In this document: positions 25,895-34,060 of the stretch, one piece after another | Numbering within the stretch: position 1 is the stretch's first letter | How the letters are laid out: every line of letters starts with the position of its first letter | Assembly: GCA_044225795.1 (NCBI GenBank) | Contig: JBGAIF010000004.1 | Location: forward strand, 62,001 to 126,000 | Origin: Nemorincola sp044225795 | Lineage (GTDB): Bacteria; Bacteroidota; Bacteroidia; Chitinophagales; Chitinophagaceae | Direction of reading: 5' to 3' | DNA length: 64,000 bases | Translations under genes and position numbers: made by a program | Notes under the pieces: model-generated | The model's input: only the letters and a program-made list of their open reading frames with translations | What the model was told of the DNA's origin: nothing | Database searches by the model: none

Positions 25895-25921
25895 TTAAAA
25901 AGCTCCCCGATTGGGGAGCTT
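25895..25921 (-). terminator. Terminator of the tRNA-Met transcript
   Basis: On the minus strand AAGCTCCCC-AATC-GGGGAGCTT forms a nine-pair stem followed by TTTAATTTC. It begins two bases after the tRNA discriminator and may also stop the converging DUF4337 transcript. Confidence 0.8.
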
Positions 25922-25923
25922 AG

Positions 25924-25997
25924 TAGCGAGAGAGGGAGTTGAACCCTCCACCTCAGGGTTATGAATCCTGCGCTCTAACCACCTGAGCTACCTCGCC
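25924..25997 (-). tRNA. tRNA-Met (anticodon CAU)
   Basis: A 74-base cloverleaf on the minus strand: acceptor GGCGAGG pairing with TCTCGCT (G-U at positions 1-72 and 7-66), D arm GCTC/GAGC, anticodon loop TTCATAA, variable AGGTG, T arm GAGGG-TTCAACT-CCCTC. CCA is not encoded. Elongator type is more likely than initiator because there is no C1-A72 mismatch or GGG/CCC anticodon stem. tRNA-Ile2 (lysidine-modified CAU) cannot be fully excluded. The anticodon stem has one A-C mismatch at its loop end. Confidence 0.9.
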
Positions 25998-26091
25998 ATC
26001 ATCCGCAAATGCTTTATGGGTTATGTACAGTGGTCGGTACTACCTGTTTTGCGGGTGGCAAAGGTAAAAGGAAAAATTCAAAATTCCATAC

Positions 26092-27102
26092 CTAAATGCC
26101 TTTTATTCTGTTGATAAAAGATCGCAATGTGTTTCCATCCCACCCGGCAAAGCGTCCGCGCTGTATCACAGCGTCGTTGTCTCCTTTATCATTCACATAG
26201 TAGTAAAAGACAAAGCCATTGTTTTCTTCTGCCCAGCCACCGGTCTCCCCAAATCGGATATCGTTGAATACTAACTTGCCTTTCATCTGTGATACGGTAT
26301 AATAACCCTGAGAAAAACGCAGAAGGTTTCTAACGTCTTCATCATCACGATATCGCGACAGCATAGCGTCATTTTTGTATACAAAATGGAAATGTATCGC
26401 GCTGGCCTTGTCCAGAACGGAGTAATATCCTATATAATACCCGGAATCATTTACAGCTATAGCATACCACAATAGGTTGTTAAGTGGCGTAGGTGTGATC
26501 ATTTGTTTCGTGTATCTGAAGCCTCCATTGTCCAGGCTTTTTGTGATCAACATTTCAACCTTCGACCTGAATAGAATTGATGTGGCAACATAGATGAGGC
26601 TCATTACTAAGGCCCCGGCCGACCATACCCGGCGGTATGCAGCTTCCTTTTTTAGTATTAATAATACTATGGCAGCAACAAGCGGCAGTAGTGTAAACAG
26701 CGGATCTGCTACAAACAACAAATTCCAGGATACGCGCATATGACTAAACGGTTCAAACAGCCCTGTACCGTAGGCATTGCAGCAGTCCATGCATAGGTGC
26801 AGCAATATCAGCGATAGCCAGAATATCAGCCACTTGCGCATAGATATATTGTCAGTCCTGAATCGTTTTGATGATACCAATGCCAGTAAAGGAGATACAA
26901 GCAGGGCAAACAGAATGGAATGTGTAAATCCCCGGTGTACCAGTAGGTCTTTGGATACGGAACACCAGGCAGACGCAATGATGTCAATATCCGGCAGGCT
27001 ATTAGCCAAAGCACCAAGCAGCATGGCTTTCTTTCCGGCCTGTTTTCCGGCTATCAGTTCTCCGGCGCAGGCACCTACCACTATGTGTGTAATGGAATCC
27101 AT
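26092..27102 (-). CDS. Membrane-bound metal-dependent hydrolase (YdjM/DUF457 type)
   Basis: 336 residues. The N-terminus MDSITHIVVGACAGELIAGK, followed by ALANSLPDIDIIASA and VHRGFTHSILF, supplies the His/Asp/His-Arg-Gly-x-Thr-His set that defines the YdjM/DUF457 family (putative metal ligands at the membrane face). Five or so membrane helices span about 60-185, then a soluble C-terminal domain of about 150 residues. Substrate unknown; some relatives are linked to DNA damage. It follows the phosphodiesterase gene by 19 bases, so the two are an operon and may act on related phosphate substrates. Confidence 0.85.
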   Translation of the reverse strand: MDSITHIVVGACAGELIAGKQAGKKAMLLGALANSLPDIDIIASAWCSVSKDLLVHRGFTHSILFALLVSPLLALVSSKRFRTDNISMRKWLIFWLSLILLHLCMDCCNAYGTGLFEPFSHMRVSWNLLFVADPLFTLLPLVAAIVLLILKKEAAYRRVWSAGALVMSLIYVATSILFRSKVEMLITKSLDNGGFRYTKQMITPTPLNNLLWYAIAVNDSGYYIGYYSVLDKASAIHFHFVYKNDAMLSRYRDDEDVRNLLRFSQGYYTVSQMKGKLVFNDIRFGETGGWAEENNGFVFYYYVNDKGDNDAVIQRGRFAGWDGNTLRSFINRIKGI

Positions 27103-27121
27103 AGGTTAAAGAAGGAGGAGA

Positions 27122-28462
27122 TTACTTTGGTGTCGTAATAAGAAGCCCCTGCGGAACATGACCATCGGTATTCCCTAATCTCAGCCTCAGAATGTCTGCC
27201 ACAATGCAGGCAATGTCCGGCAACTGCATTCCGTTTACTGCGCCTTTTCTGAAGGCGTTGCCATAACCGACAAATCCCGTTTGCATATCACGGTTGTTCG
27301 TAAAGTATCCATGTGCGCCACCTGTTGCTTCCAACTTATCCTCGCCGGTAGAATTAGCTATGAATGTAACGCCGCTGGTGGGATCTAATGCAAATTGCGC
27401 CCGTGGTGCAGCCCCTGCAAGTAGCATTTCTTTCTGCTCTATAAGCCTGAAATACTTTCGGGTAGAGTCTGGCAGGTTGGTGACTATGTCATGTATCCTT
27501 CCCGGCATTTTTTCGTCTTCCACATCTCGTATATGCAGAAAAGCAGCTGCGCCGGAAATATGAAATCTGGCTACCCAGTTGATCCCGGTAGTACGTATGC
27601 CCTTTTTCTCCAGCCAAACATTTGGAGCCACAGCAGTGTTAACATCTGCGAAACCGTGATCTCCTGTAACGATGACAGCAGTGCTATCTGCAATGCCTGC
27701 AGTTTTCAGCGTTTGTAGTATTCCGCCAATTGCTTTGTCTATAACTTTCACTGCGGCATGCACGTGCGCACCATTGCGGCCTTCAGTGTGCTGAAAATGG
27801 TCTGCACAGGCGAAATGAACTGCAAGCAATTGCGGGCGCCATGTCCTGATAGTATAACTGGCCATCTTGCCGATCTTTTCGTCCATTTCCAGGTATTCGC
27901 TGTCGAAGTCGTCAGAGGTTAATGGTCCGGTTGCACTTTTTTCAAGGGCTTCAAAATATCCCCTGGGAGTTGTGCTGCTACGCACGATCACCGATTTGTC
28001 ATCGTTCTTTTTTATTGGCCATATCTCAGGTAAACAATGGTCTATTGCACCTCCGGCAGATACTGGCCACCAGATAGCTGCCGTGGATATTTGCATATCC
28101 CTGGCTGCAGTCCATAATGTGGGTGCAGTAATATCTTTGGCATTCCAATACCATGTACCACTTTGCCAGCCACCTTCAAAGGGTTCGTTATAAAATATAC
28201 TATGATGTATAGGCAGTAATCCCGTCACCAATGTGGCATGGGCAGGGTAGGTGACAGATGGGTATACCGTCTGTACCGAATCGGCATAAGCACCATTATT
28301 TTTCATTCGTCGCAATGTAGTTGCCTGCCATGTGCTGTCATTGAAAAATTCACTGCGCAGGCCATCAATACTGATCAATACAACATACTTTGTTTGCTGC
28401 GCTCTTGCCGGCTGTGCAAATGAGCACGTCAAAAGCAACATTCCGATACACGATATCTTCAT
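27122..28462 (-). CDS. Secreted type I phosphodiesterase/nucleotide pyrophosphatase (alkaline phosphatase superfamily)
   Basis: 446 residues with a signal peptide (about 1-21, ending PARAQ). Motifs of the nucleotide pyrophosphatase branch are present: metal-binding Asp in VVLISIDGLRSEFF, nucleophile Thr in VYPSVTYPAHATLVTG (about residue 70), a further metal site in AVHFACADHFQHTEG, TGDHGF with Asp-His, and the last His in ATGGAHGYF. Expected to hydrolyse phosphodiester or pyrophosphate bonds of nucleotides or phospholipid heads in the periplasm with two Zn ions. First gene of a pair with the DUF457 membrane hydrolase. Confidence 0.92.
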   Translation of the reverse strand: MKISCIGMLLLTCSFAQPARAQQTKYVVLISIDGLRSEFFNDSTWQATTLRRMKNNGAYADSVQTVYPSVTYPAHATLVTGLLPIHHSIFYNEPFEGGWQSGTWYWNAKDITAPTLWTAARDMQISTAAIWWPVSAGGAIDHCLPEIWPIKKNDDKSVIVRSSTTPRGYFEALEKSATGPLTSDDFDSEYLEMDEKIGKMASYTIRTWRPQLLAVHFACADHFQHTEGRNGAHVHAAVKVIDKAIGGILQTLKTAGIADSTAVIVTGDHGFADVNTAVAPNVWLEKKGIRTTGINWVARFHISGAAAFLHIRDVEDEKMPGRIHDIVTNLPDSTRKYFRLIEQKEMLLAGAAPRAQFALDPTSGVTFIANSTGEDKLEATGGAHGYFTNNRDMQTGFVGYGNAFRKGAVNGMQLPDIACIVADILRLRLGNTDGHVPQGLLITTPK

Positions 28463-28573
28463 GGCATAAAATTAGGTGTATACCGCCAGTGTTAAAAATA
28501 TCTCAATGGCGAATGTGGTTAAACTTTTTCAGGAAATACCCGTCTACTCTATATCAACAAAAACGTAAAGATC

Positions 28574-28828
28574 ATGAAACTGAGAATCATTGCCGGACTG
28601 TTATTCGTATTGTTCATCACAGCAGGAATGGGCACTTCTTCACAGGCTGCTCCGTGGCGTTGCCGTCCACATGCCGGGTTTTATGTTCGGCCTGTCGTTA
28701 GGGTTTATACGCCTCCCATTGTCGTAGGTGGCTATTATGGAGGCTATCATCACAGGCATCATTGTGCCCCAAGGTATCATGGCCGTGGATGTTATCACGG
28801 AGGTGGCCGCCGTTACTATTACAGGTAA
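28574..28828 (+). CDS. Small secreted His/Tyr/Gly/Arg-rich protein, copy 1 of 3
   Basis: 84 residues: a signal peptide (MKLRIIAGLLFVLFITAGMG, cleavage near SSQAAPWR) and a basic mature part rich in His, Tyr, Gly and Arg (GGYYGGYHHRHHCAPRYHGR) with four Cys. It shares its signal peptide and the APWR mature start with the next two genes. Likely periplasmic or surface exposed. His clusters suggest metal or polyanion binding. It resembles small basic proteins found in tandem sets in Bacteroidota, but I know no assigned function. Confidence 0.72.
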   Translation: MKLRIIAGLLFVLFITAGMGTSSQAAPWRCRPHAGFYVRPVVRVYTPPIVVGGYYGGYHHRHHCAPRYHGRGCYHGGGRRYYYR

Positions 28829-28856
28829 TTCTATATTAACCACATAGCTTTCTTCA

Positions 28857-28884
28857 CACTGCCCACCCCAAGAGGTGGGTAGTG
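28857..28884. repeat. Hairpin between copies 1 and 2
   Basis: CACTGCCCACC pairs with GGTGGGTAGTG (one G-U pair) around a six-base loop. There is no T-run after it, so it is a weak terminator candidate or a structured RNA element ahead of copy 2. Confidence 0.45.
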
Positions 28885-28921
28885 CCTATTATAGGGCGGT
28901 ACTATCAATGTTTGTTTTCAT

Positions 28922-28929
28922 TATCTTTG
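28922..28929 (+). promoter_or_regulatory. -7 promoter box for copy 2
   Basis: TATCTTTG matches TAnnTTTG, 35 bases before the ATG at 28965 and downstream of the alternative ATG at 28875, which it therefore excludes. Confidence 0.5.
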
Positions 28930-28964
28930 AGCAGAAACCTATTCATAAACTTAAAATTGCAAAT

Positions 28965-29225
28965 ATGAAATTGAAAGTTATCTCTTGTGTATTGTTTGTG
29001 TTGTTCCTTGTGCTCTCCGCAGCATCTTCATCCGCAGCTCCCTGGAGACATCATCATCGCCTTGTTCATCGTCATGGGTGGTACAGGCCAAGGGCTGTTG
29101 TAGAAGCCTATCATGCACCCGTTGTTATGGAACGTTATGAAGGGGGTTATTACAGGCACCATCATTATTACGGCCGCAGATATATGGGCCGCAAGTCTTA
29201 TGATGGCTATAAACGTTGGAAATAA
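28965..29225 (+). CDS. Small secreted His/Tyr/Arg-rich protein, copy 2 of 3
   Basis: 86 residues: signal peptide (MKLKVISCVLFVLFLVLSAA, cleavage near SSSAAPWR), mature part starting APWRHHHRLVHRHGWYRPRA and continuing with His/Tyr/Arg-rich sequence, without Cys. An upstream in-frame ATG at 28875 would add 30 residues ahead of the signal peptide and is rejected. Paralogue of the neighbours at 28574 and 29383; divergence of the mature part with retention of APWR implies selection on export and the N-terminal tag. Confidence 0.72.
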   Translation: MKLKVISCVLFVLFLVLSAASSSAAPWRHHHRLVHRHGWYRPRAVVEAYHAPVVMERYEGGYYRHHHYYGRRYMGRKSYDGYKRWK

Positions 29226-29245
29226 TTCATTCTCAAATAGTTATG

Positions 29246-29276
29246 AAACGAGTGGAGCTTGCTCGCTCGTTTTATT
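29246..29276 (+). terminator. Rho-independent terminator of copy 2
   Basis: AAACGAG and CTCGTTT form the outer stem and GAG/CTC the inner stem around CTTG, followed by TATTTTA. Confidence 0.65.
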
Positions 29277-29382
29277 TTATAGCATATTTTCCGATGTGAC
29301 TTCAGTGAGGAAAAAAAGTATGGTCAATGGTTTTAAATATGCCCTGCACATTGCATCTTTGTAACAAGTAAAAAATTAACTT

Positions 29383-29670
29383 ATGAAACTTAGAGTCATT
29401 ATTACTGCACTGCTTCTTATTCTTATGTCTGCCGGTATAGGTAGCAAAGCAGAGGCGAGTCCGTGGAGAGGCTACCGTCATTATTATAAACATGGCTGGT
29501 ATGGTGCTTATCCTACAGAACGTGAGACCTATCACGACTATCATTACTACAGGTACTATCGCATGAGATATGCTGATGGTTGCAGGCGCTACTGCCCAAA
29601 ATATGATGGCTGCAGGCGTTGTTATAAACACCTGAACCATGGTGGTCACAATTATGAGTACAGAAGATAA
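29383..29670 (+). CDS. Small secreted Tyr/Arg/His-rich protein, copy 3 of 3
   Basis: 95 residues: signal peptide (MKLRVIITALLLILMSAGIG, cleavage near KAEASPWR) and a mature part starting SPWRGYRHYYKHGWYGAY. A Cys-containing repeat DGCRRYCPKY and DGCRRCYKHL (about 65-82) sits near the end. HGWY is shared with copy 2. The paired DGCRR units resemble a minimal metal-binding or disulfide module. A CATCTTTG -7-like box lies about 28 bases before the ATG, so each copy may have its own promoter. Confidence 0.72.
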   Translation: MKLRVIITALLLILMSAGIGSKAEASPWRGYRHYYKHGWYGAYPTERETYHDYHYYRYYRMRYADGCRRYCPKYDGCRRCYKHLNHGGHNYEYRR

Positions 29671-29692
29671 TAGCGTAAAAAATATAGAAAAC

Positions 29693-29722
29693 GGGGCTGC
29701 AATTGCAGTCCCTTATTTTTTT
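29693..29722 (+). terminator. Rho-independent terminator of copy 3
   Basis: GGGGCTGC-AATT-GCAGTCCC (eight pairs, one G-U) followed by TTATTTTTTT. It overlaps the stop of the converging oxidoreductase gene. Confidence 0.85.
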
Positions 29723-30723
29723 GAGCCGGAGTACATCTGCTCTATGATCTTCACAACTTCTTTCCCCTCTGCAGCGCTAGTCATTACCGGCTTATTGTGG
29801 TGCAGCACGTCCACTACATTCTGGATCACCTTGTCGTGGTTGCTCATGGAGCCCTGGTAGAGGCCGTAGTCATTGGCCTTAGCCGAAATATTTATCTCCG
29901 GCAGCATAGCAGATCGCAGTCGTTGATATTCTATAGTATTCAGGTACTGGCCGCCGATCTTCACGGTGCCGTTCTCAGCAAAAATGGTGATCGACCCCTC
30001 CATGTTGCGCTCATAAGAGCAAGTAGTGAAGTTGAAGTTCACTATGGCGTCATTGGTAGCTTTCAGCACAAAACTGCCTGTATCTTCCACTTCTGTATTA
30101 TGCTTGTGTGCGTAATTATGTATGATGCCCTCAGCTTCTGCAACAGGCCCATTGAGATAGTACAATATGTCCACAAAATGACTGAATTGTGTGAACAGGC
30201 ATCCGCCATCTTTATCTTTTTTCCCACGCCAGTTGCTTCCTGAATAATAGCTTTCGCCACGGTTCCAGAAGCAGTTGACCTGGATCATAAAAATGTTTCC
30301 CAATTCGTTTGCTGCCATTAGCTTTTTTACTTCCTGCACAGGTGGGTTATACCTGTTCTGTTTCACAGCAAAAATGGTCTTGCCGGTTCGTTCCGCGGCA
30401 GTTATCATCCGGTCACATTCCGCGGTTGATATGGCCATAGGTTTCTCTACTACGGTATGTAGGCCGCTGTTTAGTCCTTTTATTGTATGAACCTCATGCA
30501 GATAGTTAGGGGTACACACACACAGGATATCGGCAGATACATTAAGAAGCATTTGGTCGAGGTCATCATAAAACACCACGCCATCAGGGATATTTGATAC
30601 TACCCCCCGATCAATATCACAAACGGCCACCAGTTCAGTTTCCGGGTTGTCAATAATGTGCTCGGCATGGCGTCGGCCAATATTGCCAAAGCCAACAATA
30701 GAAAAACGGATCTTATCAGGCAT
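29713..30723 (-). CDS. Gfo/Idh/MocA family sugar oxidoreductase
   Basis: 336 residues: an N-terminal Rossmann domain (FSIVGFGNIGRRHAEHI with GxGxxG, acidic VCDID), the EKP motif (VVEKPMAIS, about residue 95), and a C-terminal alpha/beta domain that includes the GGCLFTQFSHFVDILYYLNG stretch with the conserved Asp and His. It is closest in feel to the WlbA/WbpB group acting on UDP-N-acetyl sugar acids, but the substrate is not decidable from sequence alone. NAD(P)-dependent and cytosolic. Stands alone between the small secreted proteins and the GAF protein. Confidence 0.9.
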   Translation of the reverse strand: MPDKIRFSIVGFGNIGRRHAEHIIDNPETELVAVCDIDRGVVSNIPDGVVFYDDLDQMLLNVSADILCVCTPNYLHEVHTIKGLNSGLHTVVEKPMAISTAECDRMITAAERTGKTIFAVKQNRYNPPVQEVKKLMAANELGNIFMIQVNCFWNRGESYYSGSNWRGKKDKDGGCLFTQFSHFVDILYYLNGPVAEAEGIIHNYAHKHNTEVEDTGSFVLKATNDAIVNFNFTTCSYERNMEGSITIFAENGTVKIGGQYLNTIEYQRLRSAMLPEINISAKANDYGLYQGSMSNHDKVIQNVVDVLHHNKPVMTSAAEGKEVVKIIEQMYSGSKK

Positions 30724-30819
30724 TACCTCTCAAAAGTAAAAAACCATAACGGAAGATTCACCGTATATCTTGTATTGACATGGGACTTTTATTGTTTCAG
30801 CATACCTAAAAATGAATAG

Positions 30820-31560
30820 ATGGCTATAAAATTAATGTCTGAGTCAGAACGGCTTGCTGCCGTCAGGCGATTTGACCGCTTCAGGTTTGATATGAATAAG
30901 AACCTGCAAAATATATTGCAGTTGGCTGCATATTTATACAGCACCCCGGTAGCATTCCTTACACTTATTGATGAACATACTCAACATTTTAAGGTAAATC
31001 TTGGGTTTGAGGTTTCTGTTATGCCCCGCGAAACATCTTTTTGTACTCGTGTGGTAGCTGATAATGCTGTTATGGTGGTGCCTGATGCCAGGCAAGACGA
31101 ACGATTTGCAGATAATCCCCTCGTAATATGTCCGCCGAATATTGCTTTTTATGCAGGGGCGCCATTATCCACACACGATCATTTCGGTATAGGAACATTA
31201 TGTGTGATGGATGTAATTCCCAAACAGGTGGACGATAAGAAAAAGCAAATGTTGGAGATCCTGGCACACCAGGCCATTAATATTATGGAATTGGAGACCA
31301 CTTATAAACTTTTAAATGAAAAGATGAATGAGATCGAAATGCGCAACAGTGTACTTCGGGATATTGCGCATATACAATCGCATGAGTTCAGGGGCCCATT
31401 GAGTACCATAATGGGTGTGATGAATGCGATCAGGGAGGAGGATTATGATTCTCCCAGGGAATACCTGCAAATGCTTGATGACGCGGTGAAACGTCTTGAT
31501 GAAAAGATACACGTTATAGTACAGTCCACACAACTGGCGCGCAGCAGCTATACAACCTGA
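30820..31560 (+). CDS. GAF-domain protein with histidine-kinase dimerisation domain but no ATPase
   Basis: 246 residues. Residues about 10-160 form a GAF domain (FLTLIDEHTQHFKVNLGFEV, PRETSFCTRVVADNAVMVVP, YAGAPLSTHDHFGIGTLCVM). A helical linker (MLEILAHQAINIMELETTYK) leads to a HisKA-like segment with the H-box IQSHEFRGPLSTIMG (about 185-199) and a second helix. The gene then stops: the whole HATPase domain is missing. It may be a phosphotransfer partner, a dominant partner of another kinase, or a truncated kinase. Its stop codon abuts the recQ stop (TGATCA serves both), so there is no room for a lost 3' part. Confidence 0.85.
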   Translation: MAIKLMSESERLAAVRRFDRFRFDMNKNLQNILQLAAYLYSTPVAFLTLIDEHTQHFKVNLGFEVSVMPRETSFCTRVVADNAVMVVPDARQDERFADNPLVICPPNIAFYAGAPLSTHDHFGIGTLCVMDVIPKQVDDKKKQMLEILAHQAINIMELETTYKLLNEKMNEIEMRNSVLRDIAHIQSHEFRGPLSTIMGVMNAIREEDYDSPREYLQMLDDAVKRLDEKIHVIVQSTQLARSSYTT

Positions 31561-33453
31561 TCAATACAAGGTCAATAGGCCATCCCTGAGGACGATGACC
31601 CTGTTGTCTATCATTTCCCTGACAACTGATAGTATAGTTTCTTTCCTGGCCGACGGGATAGCCACCGATATTTCCGGTATGCTTATGTTGCCGGCTGTAC
31701 TAAGTATCGCAAGTATTTGCTTACGAACTGTCGCAGTGTCTGTTCCCGCAGATCTGCTATGTTCCTGGCATACATCACAATGACCACATTTCTCCTTTGT
31801 TTTTTCACCAAAGTAATTTAGCAATATCATTTCCCTGCATTCCGACTCGTTCTGCAGGTAGTGGATCATTGCCCCGGTTCGTTTTTCATGCCGTTTGCGC
31901 AGTAGCGCTATCCTGTTTGTGTCTATGATCAGGTATCGGCTATCCACCCGATAGTGATGGAAAAACATTTGCGGGCCTTCTCCCGGCTTATTATAATAAA
32001 TGATCTCCATCCGGGCCAGTTGCTCAAGAGCCTGGTTCAATTCAGGCAGTTTCATTCTCAACTGGCGCGCAATGGCACTTTCTCTCACAGAAGTGGGGTA
32101 GTGAAATATAGTATTATACATTCTCAGCAGGCCTATCGTTACATAAGATAGAGCAGGATGTGCCTCCCCAAGTTCGTCGAGGGTATGCCTGTCCACCAGG
32201 AATTGTATGGTGGCAGGAGTATATACCGCCTCACTTAACGTCCACAGTTCTTCACGTTCCAGCAACTTCAGGGCGTGTATGGCCTGGTTAGGCTGTAGCG
32301 AGAACTTTCTGCAATAATCGAACAGGTCGAAAGGGTAGTACCTGTCCGGTTCTGCCCCGATGGGTATTTGCAGGTATTCACAAACCGCCTGGTACACCTG
32401 TCGCAAATATTGTTCGGAGGGATATTGCAATGCCGTGCTCTCCTCAAGCCTTATAAGGTCCGATCTGTTATATATTGTATGGGCAGAAGATGCTTGTCCA
32501 TCCCTGCCTGCACGGCCCGCCTCCTGGTAGTAGGCTTCAAGATGCTCCGGTGCATCATAATGCAATACTGTCCGCACATCGGGCTTATCAATTCCCATCC
32601 CGAATGCCGTAGTTGCGACCATTACTTCTTTCCGCCCTGTCATCCATTCTTCCTGTGAATTCTCCCTTTCATCCTTGCTCATCCCGGCATGGTAAACGGC
32701 GGTACTTATCCCGTTCTGTTCTAATTGCCTGCCGATATTCTCCGTTTGTTTCCTGCTCCTCGAGTAAACAATGCTACATCCTTTATTTATATGGTTGATC
32801 GTATCATTCAGTTTGTTTTCGCTATAGGCTACGCTATAGAAGATATTGGTTCGTGAAAAGCTTTGCCGGAACACCGCTGCATCACGCATATCCAGTTGCT
32901 CAGTAATGTCTTTCTGTACATCAGGAGTGGCGCTGGCAGTAAGCGCCAGTATCGGCACCTCCGGAAAAACGTCTCTGATATCTGCGATCTTCAGGTAGCT
33001 GGGGCGAAAGTCATGCCCCCACTGAGATATACAGTGCGCCTCATCAACCGCAATAAGGCTCACATCAAAAGAGCCCAGATATTCATTGAATAGCTTTGTC
33101 TGCAACCTTTCAGGGGATATGTACAACAACTTGTACGCCTGCTGTATCGTATTCTCCAGTATGCGGTTCACTTCGCTGAAATGTAAACCGGAATGAATAC
33201 ATGCAGCCGGAACTCCGATTTCTTTCAACCTGCTCACCTGGTCCTGCATCAGCGCTATGAGCGGTGATACGACCAGGCACAATCCCTCGTTTATCATAGC
33301 AGGCACCTGGTAGCAAACAGACTTCCCGCCGCCGGTTGGTAGCAGGGCAAGAGTGTCTTTCCCGCTTAATACACTGGCTATGATATCGGACTGAAGTGGC
33401 CGAAAGGAATCGTACCCCCAATATCGCTTTAATATTTCTTCCGGTGATGGCAA
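31561..33453 (-). CDS. recQ: ATP-dependent DNA helicase RecQ
   Basis: 630 residues: motif 0 (RPLQSDII), Walker A LLPTGGGKSVCYQVPA, DEAH box (AVDEAHCISQWGHDFRPSY), helicase C-domain (HAGMSKDERENSQEEW, YQEAGRAGRDG), zinc-binding CREMILLNYFGEK plus CGHCDVC, then a C-terminal winged-helix-like tail. No HRDC domain is seen; many Bacteroidota have both long and short RecQ forms, and this is the short one. 3'-5' helicase acting at stalled forks and in recombination. It starts six bases after the stop of the 162-residue hypothetical gene, indicating an operon. Confidence 0.93.
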   Translation of the reverse strand: MPSPEEILKRYWGYDSFRPLQSDIIASVLSGKDTLALLPTGGGKSVCYQVPAMINEGLCLVVSPLIALMQDQVSRLKEIGVPAACIHSGLHFSEVNRILENTIQQAYKLLYISPERLQTKLFNEYLGSFDVSLIAVDEAHCISQWGHDFRPSYLKIADIRDVFPEVPILALTASATPDVQKDITEQLDMRDAAVFRQSFSRTNIFYSVAYSENKLNDTINHINKGCSIVYSRSRKQTENIGRQLEQNGISTAVYHAGMSKDERENSQEEWMTGRKEVMVATTAFGMGIDKPDVRTVLHYDAPEHLEAYYQEAGRAGRDGQASSAHTIYNRSDLIRLEESTALQYPSEQYLRQVYQAVCEYLQIPIGAEPDRYYPFDLFDYCRKFSLQPNQAIHALKLLEREELWTLSEAVYTPATIQFLVDRHTLDELGEAHPALSYVTIGLLRMYNTIFHYPTSVRESAIARQLRMKLPELNQALEQLARMEIIYYNKPGEGPQMFFHHYRVDSRYLIIDTNRIALLRKRHEKRTGAMIHYLQNESECREMILLNYFGEKTKEKCGHCDVCQEHSRSAGTDTATVRKQILAILSTAGNISIPEISVAIPSARKETILSVVREMIDNRVIVLRDGLLTLY

Positions 33454-33459
33454 CAGCGA

Positions 33460-33948
33460 TCAGATATCTTTTATAAAGTCTATTTCTCCGCGTTTTTTTT
33501 CAATAAAAAGGAATTTGAGGCCATTCGACCAGAGCTGTTTCTTTACTTCTATATTTTCCTGTAGATAGCTAGTATCTGGGGTCGGCAACCAGATCCGGTC
33601 ATCGAAGTTATTTGGTTCGTTCAGCCGGAATGAAGCAGATATACCTAACTGAACCGGGTATATCCCAACCATAATAATGAATCTCGGGTCAAGGAAAGTT
33701 CTTAACCGGTGCCATGCCACTCTTGATTCTGGCGACAAATGGATAATGTTGTATTGGTCGTCGGTCAGGGAAGATGCAGACAACATTTTCAATAACTGTT
33801 CGTGATCTGCGCTTCCCGGTTCACAGCCATTGACCAGAACCAATACAGGCTTCCTCGTCGATCCGCTTACTATAGCGGAGACATCATCCCATAAGACATC
33901 ATATTTATTATCTATTATTTCAGAATTGATAATGTTTGCGTACTCCAT
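33460..33948 (-). CDS. Hypothetical protein upstream of recQ
   Basis: 162 residues, soluble, no signal peptide. Visible features: a VLVLVNGCEP strand, LLKMLSASSLTDDQYNIIHL, VAWHRLRTFLDPRFIIMVGI, PVQLGISASFRLNEPNNFDD, and a terminal LQENIEVKKQLWSNGLKFLF. The pattern of a central three-layer fold with a FPVQLGI-like loop followed by a lysine-rich helix looks like a conserved Bacteroidota family, but I cannot name it. The spacing of six bases to recQ suggests a role linked to DNA replication or repair. That link is inference from context only. Confidence 0.75.
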   Translation of the reverse strand: MEYANIINSEIIDNKYDVLWDDVSAIVSGSTRKPVLVLVNGCEPGSADHEQLLKMLSASSLTDDQYNIIHLSPESRVAWHRLRTFLDPRFIIMVGIYPVQLGISASFRLNEPNNFDDRIWLPTPDTSYLQENIEVKKQLWSNGLKFLFIEKKRGEIDFIKDI

Positions 33949-34060
33949 ATTTCGTTTTATTCACAACAGATTATACCATGATGTCAACTGTAGGTAAAAC
34001 TCCCTAAAAAGTTGTTTCTTTGCAAAAATAATCCTTTACAATATTAACTTAATCAGGCTT

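Noticed and set aside
25924..25997. Initiator tRNA (fMet) or tRNA-Ile2
   Set aside because: No C1-A72 mismatch and no three G-C pairs in the anticodon stem, which argues against initiator. Ile2 needs lysidine-specific identity elements that I cannot confirm, so elongator Met is the default.
28857..28884. Terminator after the first small secreted protein gene
   Set aside because: The stem is good but there is no T-run after it on either strand, so it is listed only as a hairpin.
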